A stretch of 64,000 nt of DNA, from assembly GCA_025331565.1 (NCBI GenBank), contig JAFREQ010000003.1:11959001-12023000 (forward strand), in the 5' to 3' direction. The stretch is from Holacanthus passer. Lineage: Eukaryota; Chordata; Actinopteri; Pomacanthidae. The position numbers and the translations under genes are program-made. This document shows positions 13,701 through 28,229 of this stretch, piece by piece; the first letter of the stretch is position 1, and each line of letters opens with the position of its first letter. The notes under the pieces are model-generated. The model was not told the DNA's origin. It was given only the letters and a program-made list of their open reading frames with translations, and ran no database searches.

Positions 13701-16700
13701 CTATGGGGTGTTGATTTTATGTTGATTGGGTATTGATGAGTCTAACTCAGTAATAATCAGTGGAATAAGTTGTATGTATTAACACATTCAATTGCTCAAT
13801 CTCCTGAACAATTCAAAATGGCTTTCAGATTAATATTAACATCATTATTGTAATAATGATGTTGACGTTAAAAATCATTAACATTAAAATATCATTAAAA
13901 TACATGCAGCTTTTAATCTCCCAAATTCAGAAATATTTTTAGATCATTTCCAAGGCAAAATAACATTTTGCAATAGGATTGAGAAATCTTCCTTCCTAAA
14001 GAAGCTTTTATTTTGTCTTACAGTGAAACAGTGGTGGAGGGTACCCTGACACATCCTTTTGCACTTACACTGTCTGAGGAGACCCTATACTGGACCGACT
14101 GGCAGACCCGCTCCATCCATGCCTGTAACAAACACAACGGAGACAAAGCCAGAGAGATCCTCAGTGGGATTTACTCTCCTATGGACATCCAGGTCCTGGA
14201 GTCCTATCGACAGCCTTACAGTGAGTGAAGTGTTTGTGAAATATAAGTGAAATTAATGTGTTTTGATCTCACGCTAATGCATATGTACTGTACTGTCCAT
14301 ATGCATTGGCATGCTCATATGTTCATTATATAACAAGGAAAAATGGATTTACTGTTTTCAGAAGCCTATCATTTTTTCTTCTATCCTAATCATATTCTTC
14401 TTTCTCTCTTGTTCTCTTGTCTTTTTGTTGCTGTCACTGCAGTCCAGACACCCTGCAGCGACAATAATGGAGGTTGTAGTCATCTCTGCCTACTCTCTCC
14501 AGTCCAACCTTTCTACAGCTGTGCCTGTCCCACTGGAGTCCAGCTTAAACCAGATGGAAAAACATGCAAGCCAGGTATGGATCTTATTTACACCAGTGTG
14601 ACCACAAACTGATGAGCCACTGTTCATGCCCCCCAAAAAATAGGAAAACCTGTGACAGTTGTTGTTGTTGATTGCTTTAAAAAGTCACATAAGTTGGTTT
14701 TTGCTTTTAAACGAGTTGTCAATTTAGTCAATCCTCCTATTCTGCTTGAACTCTCCCTCATAGCATATTTAAAAAATACAACAGAGGCGTGGTGGTTTGA
14801 GGACACAGGGGGACACTGGTCACTGCTCAGTGTAGCATGGACAGTGACGTAGAGCTGGTAGCCACAGCTCACCAGTAGCCTCAAGCAGAACTGAGCTTTG
14901 GGTGACAGACACCTGCCTTGACCAGTTACCTAGAGAGAGAGAGAGATTTGATATGGATTTGATAGTCAGTTTGAAGGGATTCACATTTGAGTGTATTGAA
15001 ACTAAATCCTAGTTGTGCTGTTAGTAATGTCCGTAACCATTGTGTGTGGCGTCTAATGTAGTGATGCAGTATAGAGTGTCTCAGCTGGAAAACAAGTAAA
15101 AACGACCTCTCTGCTAGCAGAGTGGAACATTAACTGACTAGCCGCCATGTTGATTCCCACGATGCTAAAACAATAGAGCCTTATTCTGCAAAAACTCAAC
15201 ACTATGTTAGAGCGTGTCTGTGTCTGTTAGGCTGTGTTATATGATTGTATTAAATTTGAATGAAGCATGCCAACCAATCACTTAGCCACTGTTGACAATA
15301 AAAACAACAATGCTCTATTGTCTCGGCCTGCAGTTTTTGTGTGTGTGTGTGTGTGTGTGCGTGTGTGTGTCTTTGTGTCCGTGCTTCTAATTTGTTTTGC
15401 TTGGCTGGTTAAATTGAAGGCGTTTGTTATTTCGCTGGCAGCAGTGTGTGTGTGTGTGTCTGTGTGTGTGTGAGAGAGAGAGTGTTTGTCAGGGGTCTTT
15501 AAGTGTCTCAGAATGAAGTCAAGCGAAGACAAGAGTGGAATCACAGATGCTTGCCCTCCTTTCTTGTCATTCTTTCCCTTCATTTATCCCCCTCGCCTCA
15601 GTCATTTAGGTAACGATAGAACAACTTTCTGTGTCAAATCTGAGTTGTGCCAAGGCTGAGAGATGCCAGATATTGATTGATTGTGAAAGTGCAGCTGGAA
15701 TGAGAAAGGGGGGAAGATTTACATTATTTGCAGAACCATTTTTTATATCTGAGCGACCTTACATTATTTTAGATATTGGAGATAATGTACTCTGTATTGT
15801 ATAATGTACTATTGTGGAGTAGACAAGTGAATTGATTTGAATTGTCAGACTGAAAGAAAGAAAGAAAGAAAGAAAGCAAGCAATATCATTACCTGCTCAG
15901 ACTGACTGCTAGTTACAAGTTCCTCAGTCGTGAGGAACAGAAGGTTGGAAATACAGACTTTTTTGGTGCTGGATAAATCATCCAACTATTCCAGGTCCAG
16001 TCTTTCCTCCTGGAAAGACTTTCTCTCACCATAGTCAAAACAGATCTCTTTGCTTTCTCCTTCCGGGAATCTCATTGTACAGTGGAGTGACTTCACATTG
16101 AAGTTCCTCTTGGAGTGGTTCATCTTTCTCCCCATTTTATCCTGGGATGGGTGCCTCTCTCAGGGGAATGTCTGGGCATTAATACATAGGTCTAGGACAC
16201 CACATTTGAAGAAAAAGAGATAGCCCATCTCATCCTGGCAGTCCACCCCTACTTATGTCCCCTGATGAACCTTGCCACTTTCTGGACAGTTGGTGCATGT
16301 CTTGAACATTTGGCTGTCAGAGAGAGAACATTTAAATTAACATTCTTATCCACACTTGTGATTTCCAAATGTTTTTATTCATAGCCAAACTAAACATTGA
16401 CTAAGAAAGTATTTACACTTACACAAGAGATATTCCTCCTGGTGGCCATGCTGTTTGACCGACCTTGGCAGCAGCTGTGAATGTGTGAGGCACAGATATA
16501 CAGATACGGTTAATTGTCTCCCATGAGGAGAGTTTGGCCCCTGTTAAATCTGAACCAACTGCCAAACAGTGGAAGATCCCTCTGGACAGCAGAGCCACTT
16601 GTTACCAGACTGGATGGAACAAGGAGGAGGCAAGAAAAGTTATAATAGTAGAGGTTGGCCCAGACCTATAATCTTTTTTAACCACATGATAGATTAATGT

Positions 16701-19700
16701 TTTTGGAATTAGTTTCTATGAATTTATTTGATTGTAGGATGTTATTATTAGGTTGTGTTGCTGCTAGTTTTCCACCTCTTATTAAATGGTAGATGATCCT
16801 ATTGTTGGTGCTCTCTTTCCATTAGAGAGTGGAATGTAACTAAGAACATTTACTCAAGCACTGTATTTAAGTACAATTTTGAAGTACTTTTACTTTGCTT
16901 GAGTATTTAAAATTCACGCTACTTTATACTTCTACTCCACTATATTTCAAGGGGAAGTATTTTACTTAACTTTATCTTACTCTACTCTGCTAGTTAATTT
17001 TCATATTAAGATTTCTACAAAACATGATGCTCTTATAAGATGCAATGAAGATGAAATCAGATTTCCCATCTAAACCTCTTCAGTTTGTTTCTTTTTGAGG
17101 CCCAAAGAGGTGAAATGATTCATTATTTCACCCAAACAGAACATAGTTTTTTCTTTTTTCCAGTCCCATAACTAATTTCGCAACCCCTCAGATTTATCTC
17201 GATTGGAGTGGTCTGACCCCTCTGCTGGGAACAGGCTTGAAATGTTTCTCATCATACATAGATTGATAGTGGATTGTGGGTTTTGGCTCTAATCCAGATA
17301 CTCAGACTTGGATCTGCTCAATGACTCCTTGATATCTGTGCTTGAATGACATGAGCTTTGAAGAAATGTGCAATTTTGCCGATGGAGGAAAAACTTCTGG
17401 TGTTTGTCAAGTTCATAATGGTGCTGACAGAAAAGCAGAGGAGTCTTTGATGTGCAGAATAGATGCCAGTTGGTTTCAATAAGTCCAGGCTACCTTATAT
17501 GTAAAGATACTAGTATGTTTATCTGTCAATGCTTAATTCTGTTATTGACCAGCAGGGCTTTCTTTAAAGAAACATGGACTAACACTTAACAATTAATGGA
17601 TCCTGTCTGGTTTGTTTAGGAGCAGAGCAGGTTTTGCTGCTGGCTCGACGGACTGACCTGAGGAGAATCTCCCTTGACCTGCCAGATTTCACTGACATAG
17701 TGCTGCAGGTAAACACACACACACATGTTTGTATCACTGTCCCCATAGGGACAGTCTATTGACATAATGCATTCCCTAGCCCCTTACCCTAACATTAACC
17801 ATCACAACTGAATGACTAACCCTAACCCCAGCCACACACACACACACAAACTCATCAGTCCTGTCTTCTTGCACTCTCATGTATTAATCATTCTTCCTCT
17901 GCTCATGCAGGTTGATGACATTCGCCATGCCATAGCTATAGACTATGACCCAGTAGAGGGTTTTGTTTACTGGACAGACGATGAGGTTCGAGCCATCCGA
18001 CGATCCCACATTGATGGCAGCAATGCCATGATGCTAGTTACCACAGAGATCAACCACCCAGATGGCATTGCTGTGGACTGGGTGGCCAGAAACCTGTACT
18101 GGACTGACACTGGCACTGACCGGATTGAGGTACAATTGAAACCTTACATGGGGTTAAATACTTAAACCTTAAATAGGGTTTTATTTTTTGTAGAGAGCTG
18201 ACTATGGGAAAACACTTTATCCCGGTGAAGCTTAACACAGAAAACAACTAACATGATTCTTCATAAAGAAAAAAAGACAACCAAAGAAAAAAAACACGTG
18301 AACAAACACATTGGATGAATATAAGCAATGTCATACTATACTAACTAAGTACATTGTAGTTCAATATTGATTTGTGTCATGTGATATTCCAGGTTACCAG
18401 ACTCAATGGAACCTCTCGGAAAATTTTGATTTCTGAGAACCTGGATGAACCCAGAGCCATCGTCCTGGACCCCATTAATGGGTAGGTATTAGCATGTGTG
18501 TATATATGGATGTGTGTGTGTACCTTGGATTTGGCCCTTCCAGCAGGGCTATAGATAACAATTTCAACAACAGAAGATCTGATTGAACAAAACAACAGAT
18601 GATTACATTAATTTAGATGAATCCAAAAATACAGTTAGCATTAAACTCCACTGACCTAGGAAATGTGTAAAATGTATGATTTTCCTGTGACTGGGAATAA
18701 AGTGCATCTTGTCTCGTTGTCTCGTCTCAGCTACATGTACTGGACCGACTGGGGTGAGCATCCCAAAATCGAGCGGGCCAACCTTGATGGAATGGATCGT
18801 GTGGTTCTACTCAACAACTCTCTGGGCTGGCCCAATGGACTGGCTATAGATTATGCAGCAGGAAAACTATACTGGGGAGATGCTAAAACTGACAAGATAG
18901 AGGTACGTCTAACAGCAGTCTATACAAGTCCCTTCTCAGCTGGGACACAGCTGAAAGACAGAACAGAAAGAAAAAGGAGGAAATCAGAAAAATGAGGTGC
19001 AATGAGGAGAAATTTGATGTGTCTTTTAATAGTGATCCAGGGGAATGTGGAGTTGTGCAAATAGCTGGACAGATTTACACAGCGTTGTGATAGATTGTTT
19101 ACATCTGCTCTGATCTTTACTCGTCCAATCTGGCCTGCCTTGCTCTTGTCTGGCCTGGTTTGGCATGGTCTGTGCTGGTCCAGTCGTGTTGTACATTTTG
19201 TCCGCTGACAGGGACATTGTTTAACCTCTGTACATACTGCCAAGTATCCAATTGCTGAATATTGAACCTTTGTATGATTGTTTTCAATCGGAAGATTACG
19301 AGTTAGGGGCCACAAGAGAAAAATATGTACTTTGATCAAATGATTACATTTTAAAAAATAGACTTAGTACTTATTTGACAAATACAATACAACTTAACTG
19401 GTGTGATTCGGTGCTTTTAGTCGCATGCTCAACATTAGATGTGATCTCAAATGTCAATAATAGGACCATCAAGACTGATGCTGCTTTCAAAATTGCAAAT
19501 ATTCACACATTAGGCAAAAGATACCCCATGTCTGAATAGAATCGCTGTGCATCGACACTGACATATATCCTTGTGTCACCCGTTTGCAGTTTGGTGACTT
19601 GTTTCCCAAGAAAAAGAACTGGTCCATCATAAAAAAATTGTCCCAAGATTCCAAATACTTTTGATGTTGATGAGCCAAGAATCTCATTTCAAACAACAGA

Positions 19701-20836
19701 TGATTTCACTATTCAGTATTTCCTCTTCATCTTGGATGAAGATGTGCTTATCAGTGACATCAGCCACTTCAGTAGACGAGCATGATGAAAACCTAGAGCC
19801 GAATGGCTCTCAGTAACTCTCTGTATTATATTATGTAGTGTATTATACTATTAGAATAAAGCACAAGAGAAAGCTTTGGAAATACATTGTACGTCTAGAA
19901 GCGAAGACATGTACAATGAAGGGGAAAATATCTTATCATCAGTGATTGTTGGCTGACTTGAAACATGTCAGACAATGTCAAAAACTGGATATTCTCAGTG
20001 TGTGGCTGGTTTTGGAGCAGTAACACTGTTGCTTCAGGCCATCTCAAGTGCTGAGAAAGTTTCTGAGCCTTAGAAAGTAGATTACTGCCAAAAAGCTGAG
20101 AATGTTTAAAATACTTAAGTGCATGTCAGTGTGGCAGTAGACTTGCTTTTTTCAACCTGAAAAGAAGTCAGATGTGTACTAAATGGAGGCTTTAAACCAG
20201 CATTAAAACTCTTGTCAAGTCTTAATGTGTTGCTCAGTTGACAAAGCAGTGACAATCACATTAACTTAACTGATTTGGAGCGGCGAGGACAACTAAGTGA
20301 AGGAGGGCTGGGGGTTGGTTGTTGTTCTTATTGCCCTTCCCCCACTACCAAAGACTTTTATAGCTTCTTTCAAGCAGGTGTTCTCCATTCTCCTTCTCTC
20401 TGTCAATGTCACACACAATGTCCCTCGCCTGCTCTTTTCTTCCCTGTATTTTTATTTTGCCACTTTCAGCTTGGTACTACTGTTTGATGGGTATTCTTTT
20501 TCATTTCTTGCTCCTCAGCATTGTCTCTGATTTGGTCTGGTTATGTTGTCATCACTGTGATTTGGTGGTTGTTGTGTAGTTGACTAGTGTTAACATTTTC
20601 ATAGCAGCAGATACAGAAAGAAAAAAGAGAATGCCAGTGCTTTCTGGCTGAATGCTTACCAAGAAAGGTGGCTACTCCCCCCGTCTCTCTCTCTCTCTCT
20701 CTCTCTCTCCCCTCTCTCTCAGAGTGAAAGGACCCAACACTCAAAGGGCTTTTTTTCACGTTTCAGCCTTGTTTTTATCCCACTGAAAAGAAATTGTTGC
20801 TGGGTGTGAAGACATTGTACGTCTGCCTGTGTCTCT

Positions 20837-20881
<45 letters not shown>

Positions 20882-23800
20882 TCTGATTTTGTTCAGTGTT
20901 TGTTATTACACACATGCATGAAGGCTAAGGCTGACCGCTCACTGCAAGATTTTAAGCTGTGTCCAGTTTGCCAGATTTACACCTCAATGACAGAACAGTA
21001 GATTCCCTAGAAGTTGCATTAATGGAAAATTCTTATTTTTGCACTTTTGTCATCATCCCGTTCAAGTAGCAGCCCCAAGAGAAGCTAGACCGAAGATTAT
21101 TTTTTATTCACCTTCAATAAATTTACTAGTTGTTTAGTTTAAAAAATGTTAATGTGAGCAGTGCAATGTGTTGGAGGTCCTGCTGCTTCGAGTTTCAGGT
21201 GATAGTAGGAATTGCAGTGTCTTCAATGCATTGTGTTATTTACTGTATTAGTGGTGTGAACATGTAGTATACTTAAGATATTTAGATTGTACCTCTACTT
21301 CAAACAATGTGTTTGTGTGTGCGTGAGGCGAGCCTGCCAAACAGCTGAAAACTGAACAGTGCCCAGTATTTTACCTTTTGAATGAGAGAAGAGAGAGAAT
21401 GATAAATGACTAAGGCAGACTGAAGACTTTATCCAAGAGCACTGGAGGAATGCTCTCTCTCTCTCTACCTCTCTTTCTCGCTCTGTGTTTTCAAGTCTTT
21501 TAAAGAAATCTGACTCCCCCTCTGCAAGCTCACACCCTACCCCCTCTTCTGTGGAAAAAAAACCCTCTGAAGTTACCGCACAGGCACCCTCCTTTTGAAA
21601 AGGAGTGCGTGTGTGTGTGTGTATGTGTGTGTGAGTGTTAGCTGCTTTGACTGATGTGTTGCTTTGCTCTGCACACACACACAAAACGGCCGCTTTGTTG
21701 TGATTATGCAGATTGACTATGCGTAGCGCCATTCAGTCACACAGCAGAGCCATATGGTAAATGCTTGTGAGTGGGTGTGTGTGTGTGTGTGTGTGTGTAT
21801 GTATGAGGTGGAATTCAGAGAGCAGGGAGGTGTATACGGTGGAATTTCCCCTGCTTAAGGCCCTGCACCTTGTTGTCTCCTTGGCTGTGTCTTGTTTCTG
21901 TAACTGTCCAGCTAAGCGGGCTAAGTCTCTGCAACACCGACAGACCTAATGACTGTGATCGTATGTAACCAAGTACATTTACTCAAGTACCATTTAAGTA
22001 TAATTTTGAGGCACTTTTTTACTCACCTAGCAAACTTCTGCCTGCTAAGAAAAACTTAAATGAGCCTTGCGTGAATGGCACTGCTGGTACTGCTCTGATA
22101 AATGCAAGAGAGACGTTTGTATCTGAACATGTCTGCCATATCTGTGACCTGATAAGAAAGTGGTTTGTTGTGAGTTGAAAATAAAAAAAAATTAACCTGG
22201 ATATAAAGACAGTAAAAAGGCAGTCAGAGATTTACTTTGATCCTAATCCACAAGTAGCAGTGCTTTACTCTCTCACACAGGATGCCTGAGAACTGGCCTT
22301 ATGTGTTCGGTTTTCTTGGTCTTTGTTTGGACTCTATTCTCCTTCTGAATGAGCTGAAATTATCTGAGGTTTTTTGGGAAAGGCCTGACAGAAGACCATA
22401 GACCTTTGATTTGACATGGCTGTTAAATTTGAAGTCCAAATTACACCAATGTTTTCTGACCTGATTTTTGGTTTTCAGAGACAAAGATAAATGTCAAGAT
22501 GAATTTGAAGTTTTATTTTTCGTGCTCAGCTTTTTGGCCTTCCCTTTTCTGTATCATCACAGATTCAGCATCTCTCCATGGTGATTTCTTGGCAGAGACG
22601 GGAGAGTGAAGGGAGGAGGAATTGAAAGACTGATCCATGAGCTGATTATTAGCATGTTGACATAGAGACAGTGGTGTTTTATTTTCCTGGTACAGAGGCT
22701 GCTCAATGTGAGATGGTGATCTGCACACTGACATTGAGGCTGTGGTGTTTTTTCTTTGTGGTTCAGAGCTGGCTGTGTGTCAGGGTGCATTATCTTAGGC
22801 CTGGCCAATAGGTGTGGCAGGCTGAACCAAAAATGGGCCATCTGTACTTTAAGTCTAGATCTGTTCATTTGGAGGCCATCTTAAAGTTATCAGTGTAGTT
22901 GATTGCTTTCAGAGCCCTTTCAGAGCTCAAACAAGATGAATCACTGAGAATCTACCTGAAACACCAATGCCATGATGCTGAAATCCTGAAACCTAAAGTC
23001 CAGGACTTGGGCAAAATGTGTTTTTACAGAAAAAGCAGAAAGATGCCTTGAAGCGAGAAAATGCTGCTCTGCGTCTGCTGGTGCTGAAACTGCTGGATGG
23101 CTCTGTAAAGCTACAAGAATTACCACAGAACTTAAAACCTTGATTAAAAACTACAACGCAGTGAAGATTCAGATGGACGCCATGAGGCAAAAATTTGATA
23201 CCCTTCAGCGAGAAAATCAGGAGCTCAGAGAAAACCTCAGAAAGGAAAAATGTCTGTGGGTGCAAGAGCAACTGAAGGTCTCAGAGATGGAGCAGAGAAT
23301 ACATACTCACAAAGAGCTGGTACAAAAATGGAGAGAAGAGTTGGACGAAAGGATCCGTCTGAAACAGAGGCTCCATGATGTCGCAGAGGAAAAGTGTGAG
23401 ATTGTCATGTTTCAGAAGGAGGTTGTGAGCCAGGAAAACCCTGCTCTGCTTCTTCAGATCCTGGACCTCAGCAGGAAGCTTCGGGCTGAAACAGCTCTTT
23501 TATTCAGAAGCAGCAGCTGACCCCTCACACGGAGTATGAGCTCTGCGATCAGGTGGATACCATCAAAGCCTGCTTCAGCTGAAGACCAGGGAGAACAAGG
23601 CCCTCCAATCTGAAATCCAGTCCCTCAAACTCAAGACGAACCCCCCTGAGAAGTTCAATGTAGGGAAGCTGGACAGAAGCAGTTCCCACCAGGGGGCCAA
23701 CGTCACCCTACTTTTGTGTGTGGTTGTTCCAGCTGGTCAAACAAGAGAGAAGCTAAACTGTAATCGTTTAATTGTTTAAATCATTCTGTATTGGCAGCAT

Positions 23801-26800
23801 GTTTCTGTATTTGCTTGTGATGTCATTTGAAGACATCACCTTGAGCTCAGCTTAAAATGGGTTGTTGTTGCATGAAACAGTTACAGAATTCAGCAAACAA
23901 AAACAGAACACCAGGATACAGTAACAGTAAACCAGGTAGTTAAGGGTTGTCATAACACTATCAAGACTATGTGGCCGAAATGTGTACACTGTATGTCAGT
24001 GTGAACATACAGTATGAACATGAATAACAGCATCAGGACATGTGGTGTGCAAAATAACATTACAACATATAAATAGGAGAAAGGCATGAAGGAAAAAATC
24101 TCACTTTGTCTAAACATAGATGTTTAGAGAACTAACTTGACTTTTCTTTTCAGTGCTTTTCCCAAAACAACAGTAAAGATCAGTGGTTTGGCTCAGGTCT
24201 TACTCTGCCTTTGATAGCTGCCTGGCAAATGGTGCATATAGCTGAATGAATGAATTAGATAAAAAGATCGAAATGAAGTTTTGAAACCTCTGAGAGGCTC
24301 TGTGCTGCCCCGATGCTTTATCCCCCATGAGTGCCGTGAAAGACGATTTGAGACGGCTTTGTGAAACGGTGGAGCCTCTCTTTAAAACACTGGCAGTGGT
24401 AATAATGGAGCAGCCAGCCAAGGACAGGCAAACACACATATATAAGCTCCAACTCCGTGACAGCAAGCAAACTAAGTTTTCTGAACATGAGCAAAAAACA
24501 ATGCTTGATTGTAGTTTGCAACTAACCGCAGCATTTAAGAGCCAAGAGAGACTCAAAATGAAATCAAAATGATCTCACAGATATCAGCCAAAACCTGTAG
24601 TATATCCACATATGTCAGTCCAAGATCAACACCTCCTGGGCTCTGTACTTCATAAAGCCAATACCAAAAATCATGAAAAAGGGAGGGATTTTTTTATGTA
24701 CATACAGTAAAAGAATCCCCTTGAACCCTTACAGGTTTAGAAAAAGAATGCACCACTCCTACATGTGCTATAGTTATTATAACCGTAAAGCTTGCCATGC
24801 TTTAAACCTTACTTATAGTAGCAGTCGTATAGCACTCAATATGACAAGCATGTAATACACTACAGCACTAACATAGAAAGTATCCTGACAACACTCCAGC
24901 AGGTTAGATGTTAATGCTAAACACAACAGAACTTGGCAGGGTGAAATTTATAGGCAAGTCACATCAAGTCCAGCCAGGATTGTTGATACTGTCCATTATT
25001 TTAGGCGATCTCAAAGTGTTTTGCGTGGGTGTGTTGGTGGCGGGAACTATATCTTACAACATAATTACCAGAGAACTGAGTCAACACTCCTCTGACACAT
25101 TTTCAACAAAAAATGTGACATTAAAAGTTGACAGATATAGCATTAATTGAAGGGTTTTGTATTGGGGTGCACTGTATAATACAAGTTTTACAGATAGTGA
25201 ACTGAACTGAACATGACAGACTTTATCATTTATAGAACAGTATAATATCACCTTCACACCCATGTCACATATTGTTCAATATCAAATATGTTAATCATCA
25301 GCCTGAAAGTTCAGAGGTTTGGAGTTTTTCCTGGCCATGACATAATGACTGATTGATTGCGCCTCTGACACTGCTTTGACATGTTTCCATAAATCCTGAT
25401 TGAGCTTACTGTGTGAGTTGCTCACAGGTTAGAGAAATAACAGAAACACCTGTTGTTGCTCAGACTTTCCACAGTGTCCTGCCAGCTCTCTCTCCTCCCT
25501 GTTCTTTCTATCCTGTTTCCCTTTCTCTGTCTCTCTGCTGTATGTGCTCCTCCATCCCTTTTACCACAAAGAGACAGTAGCTGCATGTCTCATTTCCTCT
25601 GGGAGCTCAGCCTTTGGCCCACATCTGTGTGTGTGTTGTGGCTGATCTTATGTATCCCATTAGAATGGTAATATTGTGGTCTGATGTGAGCACTGTTGTG
25701 GTGAGCAAGCAATAGCAGCGACTAGCCCACAGCTGTGTGTGTTTGTGTTTGTTTCTGTTTGTTTGTTTGTGTCCCATGTGGATGAGATTCACAATAGATG
25801 GTCAAGTCAGCTTTTTTATACAAACTAACTAAAATTCTTAAAATTCCAAAATTTGTGGACAAAATTAGTGGTGTTTTTTTGGAAGACGGACATAACTTAC
25901 ATTGTATGGACGCCGTAGAATGGGACCAGAATCAATAGACAGTGTAATAAAGTGACTGTATTCTGTAAAGTTGACAACATGTAGTACCTAATGAGGAAAC
26001 CAGGGAACATGACAAGTATTGGGATGAACAAATTTGCATTTTTAGAATGGAAAAGACCTTCTAAATTATAGCTAATAGCATTTAAAAGTGACCGATAGAG
26101 AAACAGATAAAGTTACAACAGCCAAAAGCTACTGGAACTCATTGGTGGCCGCTATTATTACCAACCACTTTTCTTCTTGGATTACCGGATGACTTGAGTG
26201 TATCATCTGTCAAACATTGGTTAGGCTCAAGTTGCAAATTCTTGAGAAATGCTTCCATTATGAAACATACACACAAGCAAACACTCCCAGTGTATATTTG
26301 CGTTCTGTATTTGCTTATGGAGGAAACAGCAGTGTGTGTTTATGGATGTGTGTGTTCTGACCTCAGAACAACACAATTTAGGATTGGGGTCAGGTAATTA
26401 GTGTGCTACCAGTTGAAGGGCTTAATATTTTTGATTCATATTTTAGTAATCTAACTGGAATTTGGTAAGGATGGATCAAGAAATCTTAAGTTATTTTGCA
26501 TTATGAAATGGAATGTGGACTAGTCCTCTTGTGAGTTGCTAGATGTAATACAAATGAGCTTATACTGTACGAAATATGAGCTCCAAATTTATAGACAGTC
26601 GCATTAGAGCTGACAGAAAAAAAGAAAATCAAAGAGTCTAGATTAGCTCCCTCTGTTATAATTCTTCATCACTGGAGCAGTGTCACAGCAAAGTACATAC
26701 ACAGGCAGGGAAGGAAAGAATACTAGAATATTATGTCAGTTAAAATGTACTTTTTTAAAAAGAAAGCAGGGTTATATGATGATAGTATTGTATGATAGAG

Positions 26801-28156
26801 TTATTATAGAAGAACAATATAGCTGCATTTCCACTGCATGGTCTGTCTCAGCTCGACTTAACTCTGCTCACTAATTTTTCTTTTACCATTGTGAACCTCG
26901 CACCTGCTACTTTTTTGATATAAGTTCCAAGCAAGCTGAGTTTATACTAAAAGGGCAGGGGGGTGAAATTCAGTGTCTTCAGTTTTGGGCTGTTGGTCTG
27001 ACAAACACTTTGGACTCATGGAAATTGTCTCATATTTTATGGACTACACAACTAATTAACAAATCTGAAAAATTCTCTGTGAGCCTCCCAGATCTATGTA
27101 GTGTACAAATTATTATAAAAATGTTACTACAGAAGTCAGGTGATCCTGCACTTTAGAAAGGACACAGTAATGAATGAATTGAAGCAGATTGGACACACAG
27201 TAAGCAGTCAAAGATTTTAGTGAATCCCTGATTGATGCAAAGTTTTAGAGTTCTGGGTGAAACACTGTGCAACCCTCCTGTTTTTCACATGATTTCATTC
27301 ATCTTATGTGTTTCATTGTTTATCAAAGAATATCCGTGTGTGTGAGCGTATGTGAACTGTCCTGCGACGGTCCGACTTCTCCCTGCGTGTCCGATGAGGC
27401 CTTTGTTACTTTTCTGTTTGCTCTCTTTCTGTCTTTTTGTCCTTTTTCCCCCGTGTCCATCAAGAAATGAGACGTTCTCACACCCAAAATGAAAAAAGGC
27501 GAGGGGAAAAAAATCACTCTCCCAGTGTATAATTCTTCCTGAAAAAGCCAGTGGACAGAAAGAGCAAGCAAGAGAGGAGGAGAGGGCAGAGAAAGGGAGT
27601 CCCTCTGCCATCTTTTCACTGGGATGGCCATTTCTAATTGTGTCACAGTGACAAATGAATAGGTTTTTTGTGGAGGGGTCAGGATCCTCCCTTGGATAAG
27701 AGGCCCATCAAAGTGAATGTTTTTTTTTCTGTTTGCTCACCCCCACCCTCTGAATGGATATTTAAATGAGTATTCACTAAACAGATAGCTGGATACACTG
27801 CTGATCATCACAGGAACAACACTAATTCTTTTACTTCTGCTTTCTATGTTCAAGATATTATCTTTTGGCTCATAGCAGCAAAGAAATGTGAACTGCAGAG
27901 TTAATATTTGATGACAAAAGGAAATCAAAATATGTGGTACATTTGAGCAAATGTTTGGTGAAGCCAGTGTGAAATCTGTTGTTGCTGGAGCAGTTCCAGC
28001 TCTTGCCAATCTCATTCCTCTTTACAGTCGCTTCATTTTGTCTTCTTTATAAGTACATTGGAGTGTATTTTGAGTTGTGTTTGGCTCTGTTTTAGAATCC
28101 ACACTGGTCTCTGTCGTACTTTCCTTGTGGAGTTTTAACCCCCGAATGGACCACTT

Positions 28157-28229
<73 letters not shown>

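Larger units (their letters stand above)
9630..14023 (+). other. lrp5: lrp5 intron 5 (4.4 kb)
   Basis: Noncoding. It holds a SINE-like A-box fragment (12070-12125), a CA repeat (12585-12612), a GATA/GACA tract (12956-13004) and a perfect palindrome (13838-13863). Nothing else recognisable. Confidence 0.7.
14575..17619 (+). other. lrp5: lrp5 intron 7 (3.0 kb)
   Basis: Noncoding. Contains two GT microsatellites (15338-15370, 15444-15482), a GAAA repeat (15852-15876) and a dispersed fish repeat (16826-17040). The stretch 15880-16820 shows nothing recognisable. Confidence 0.7.
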
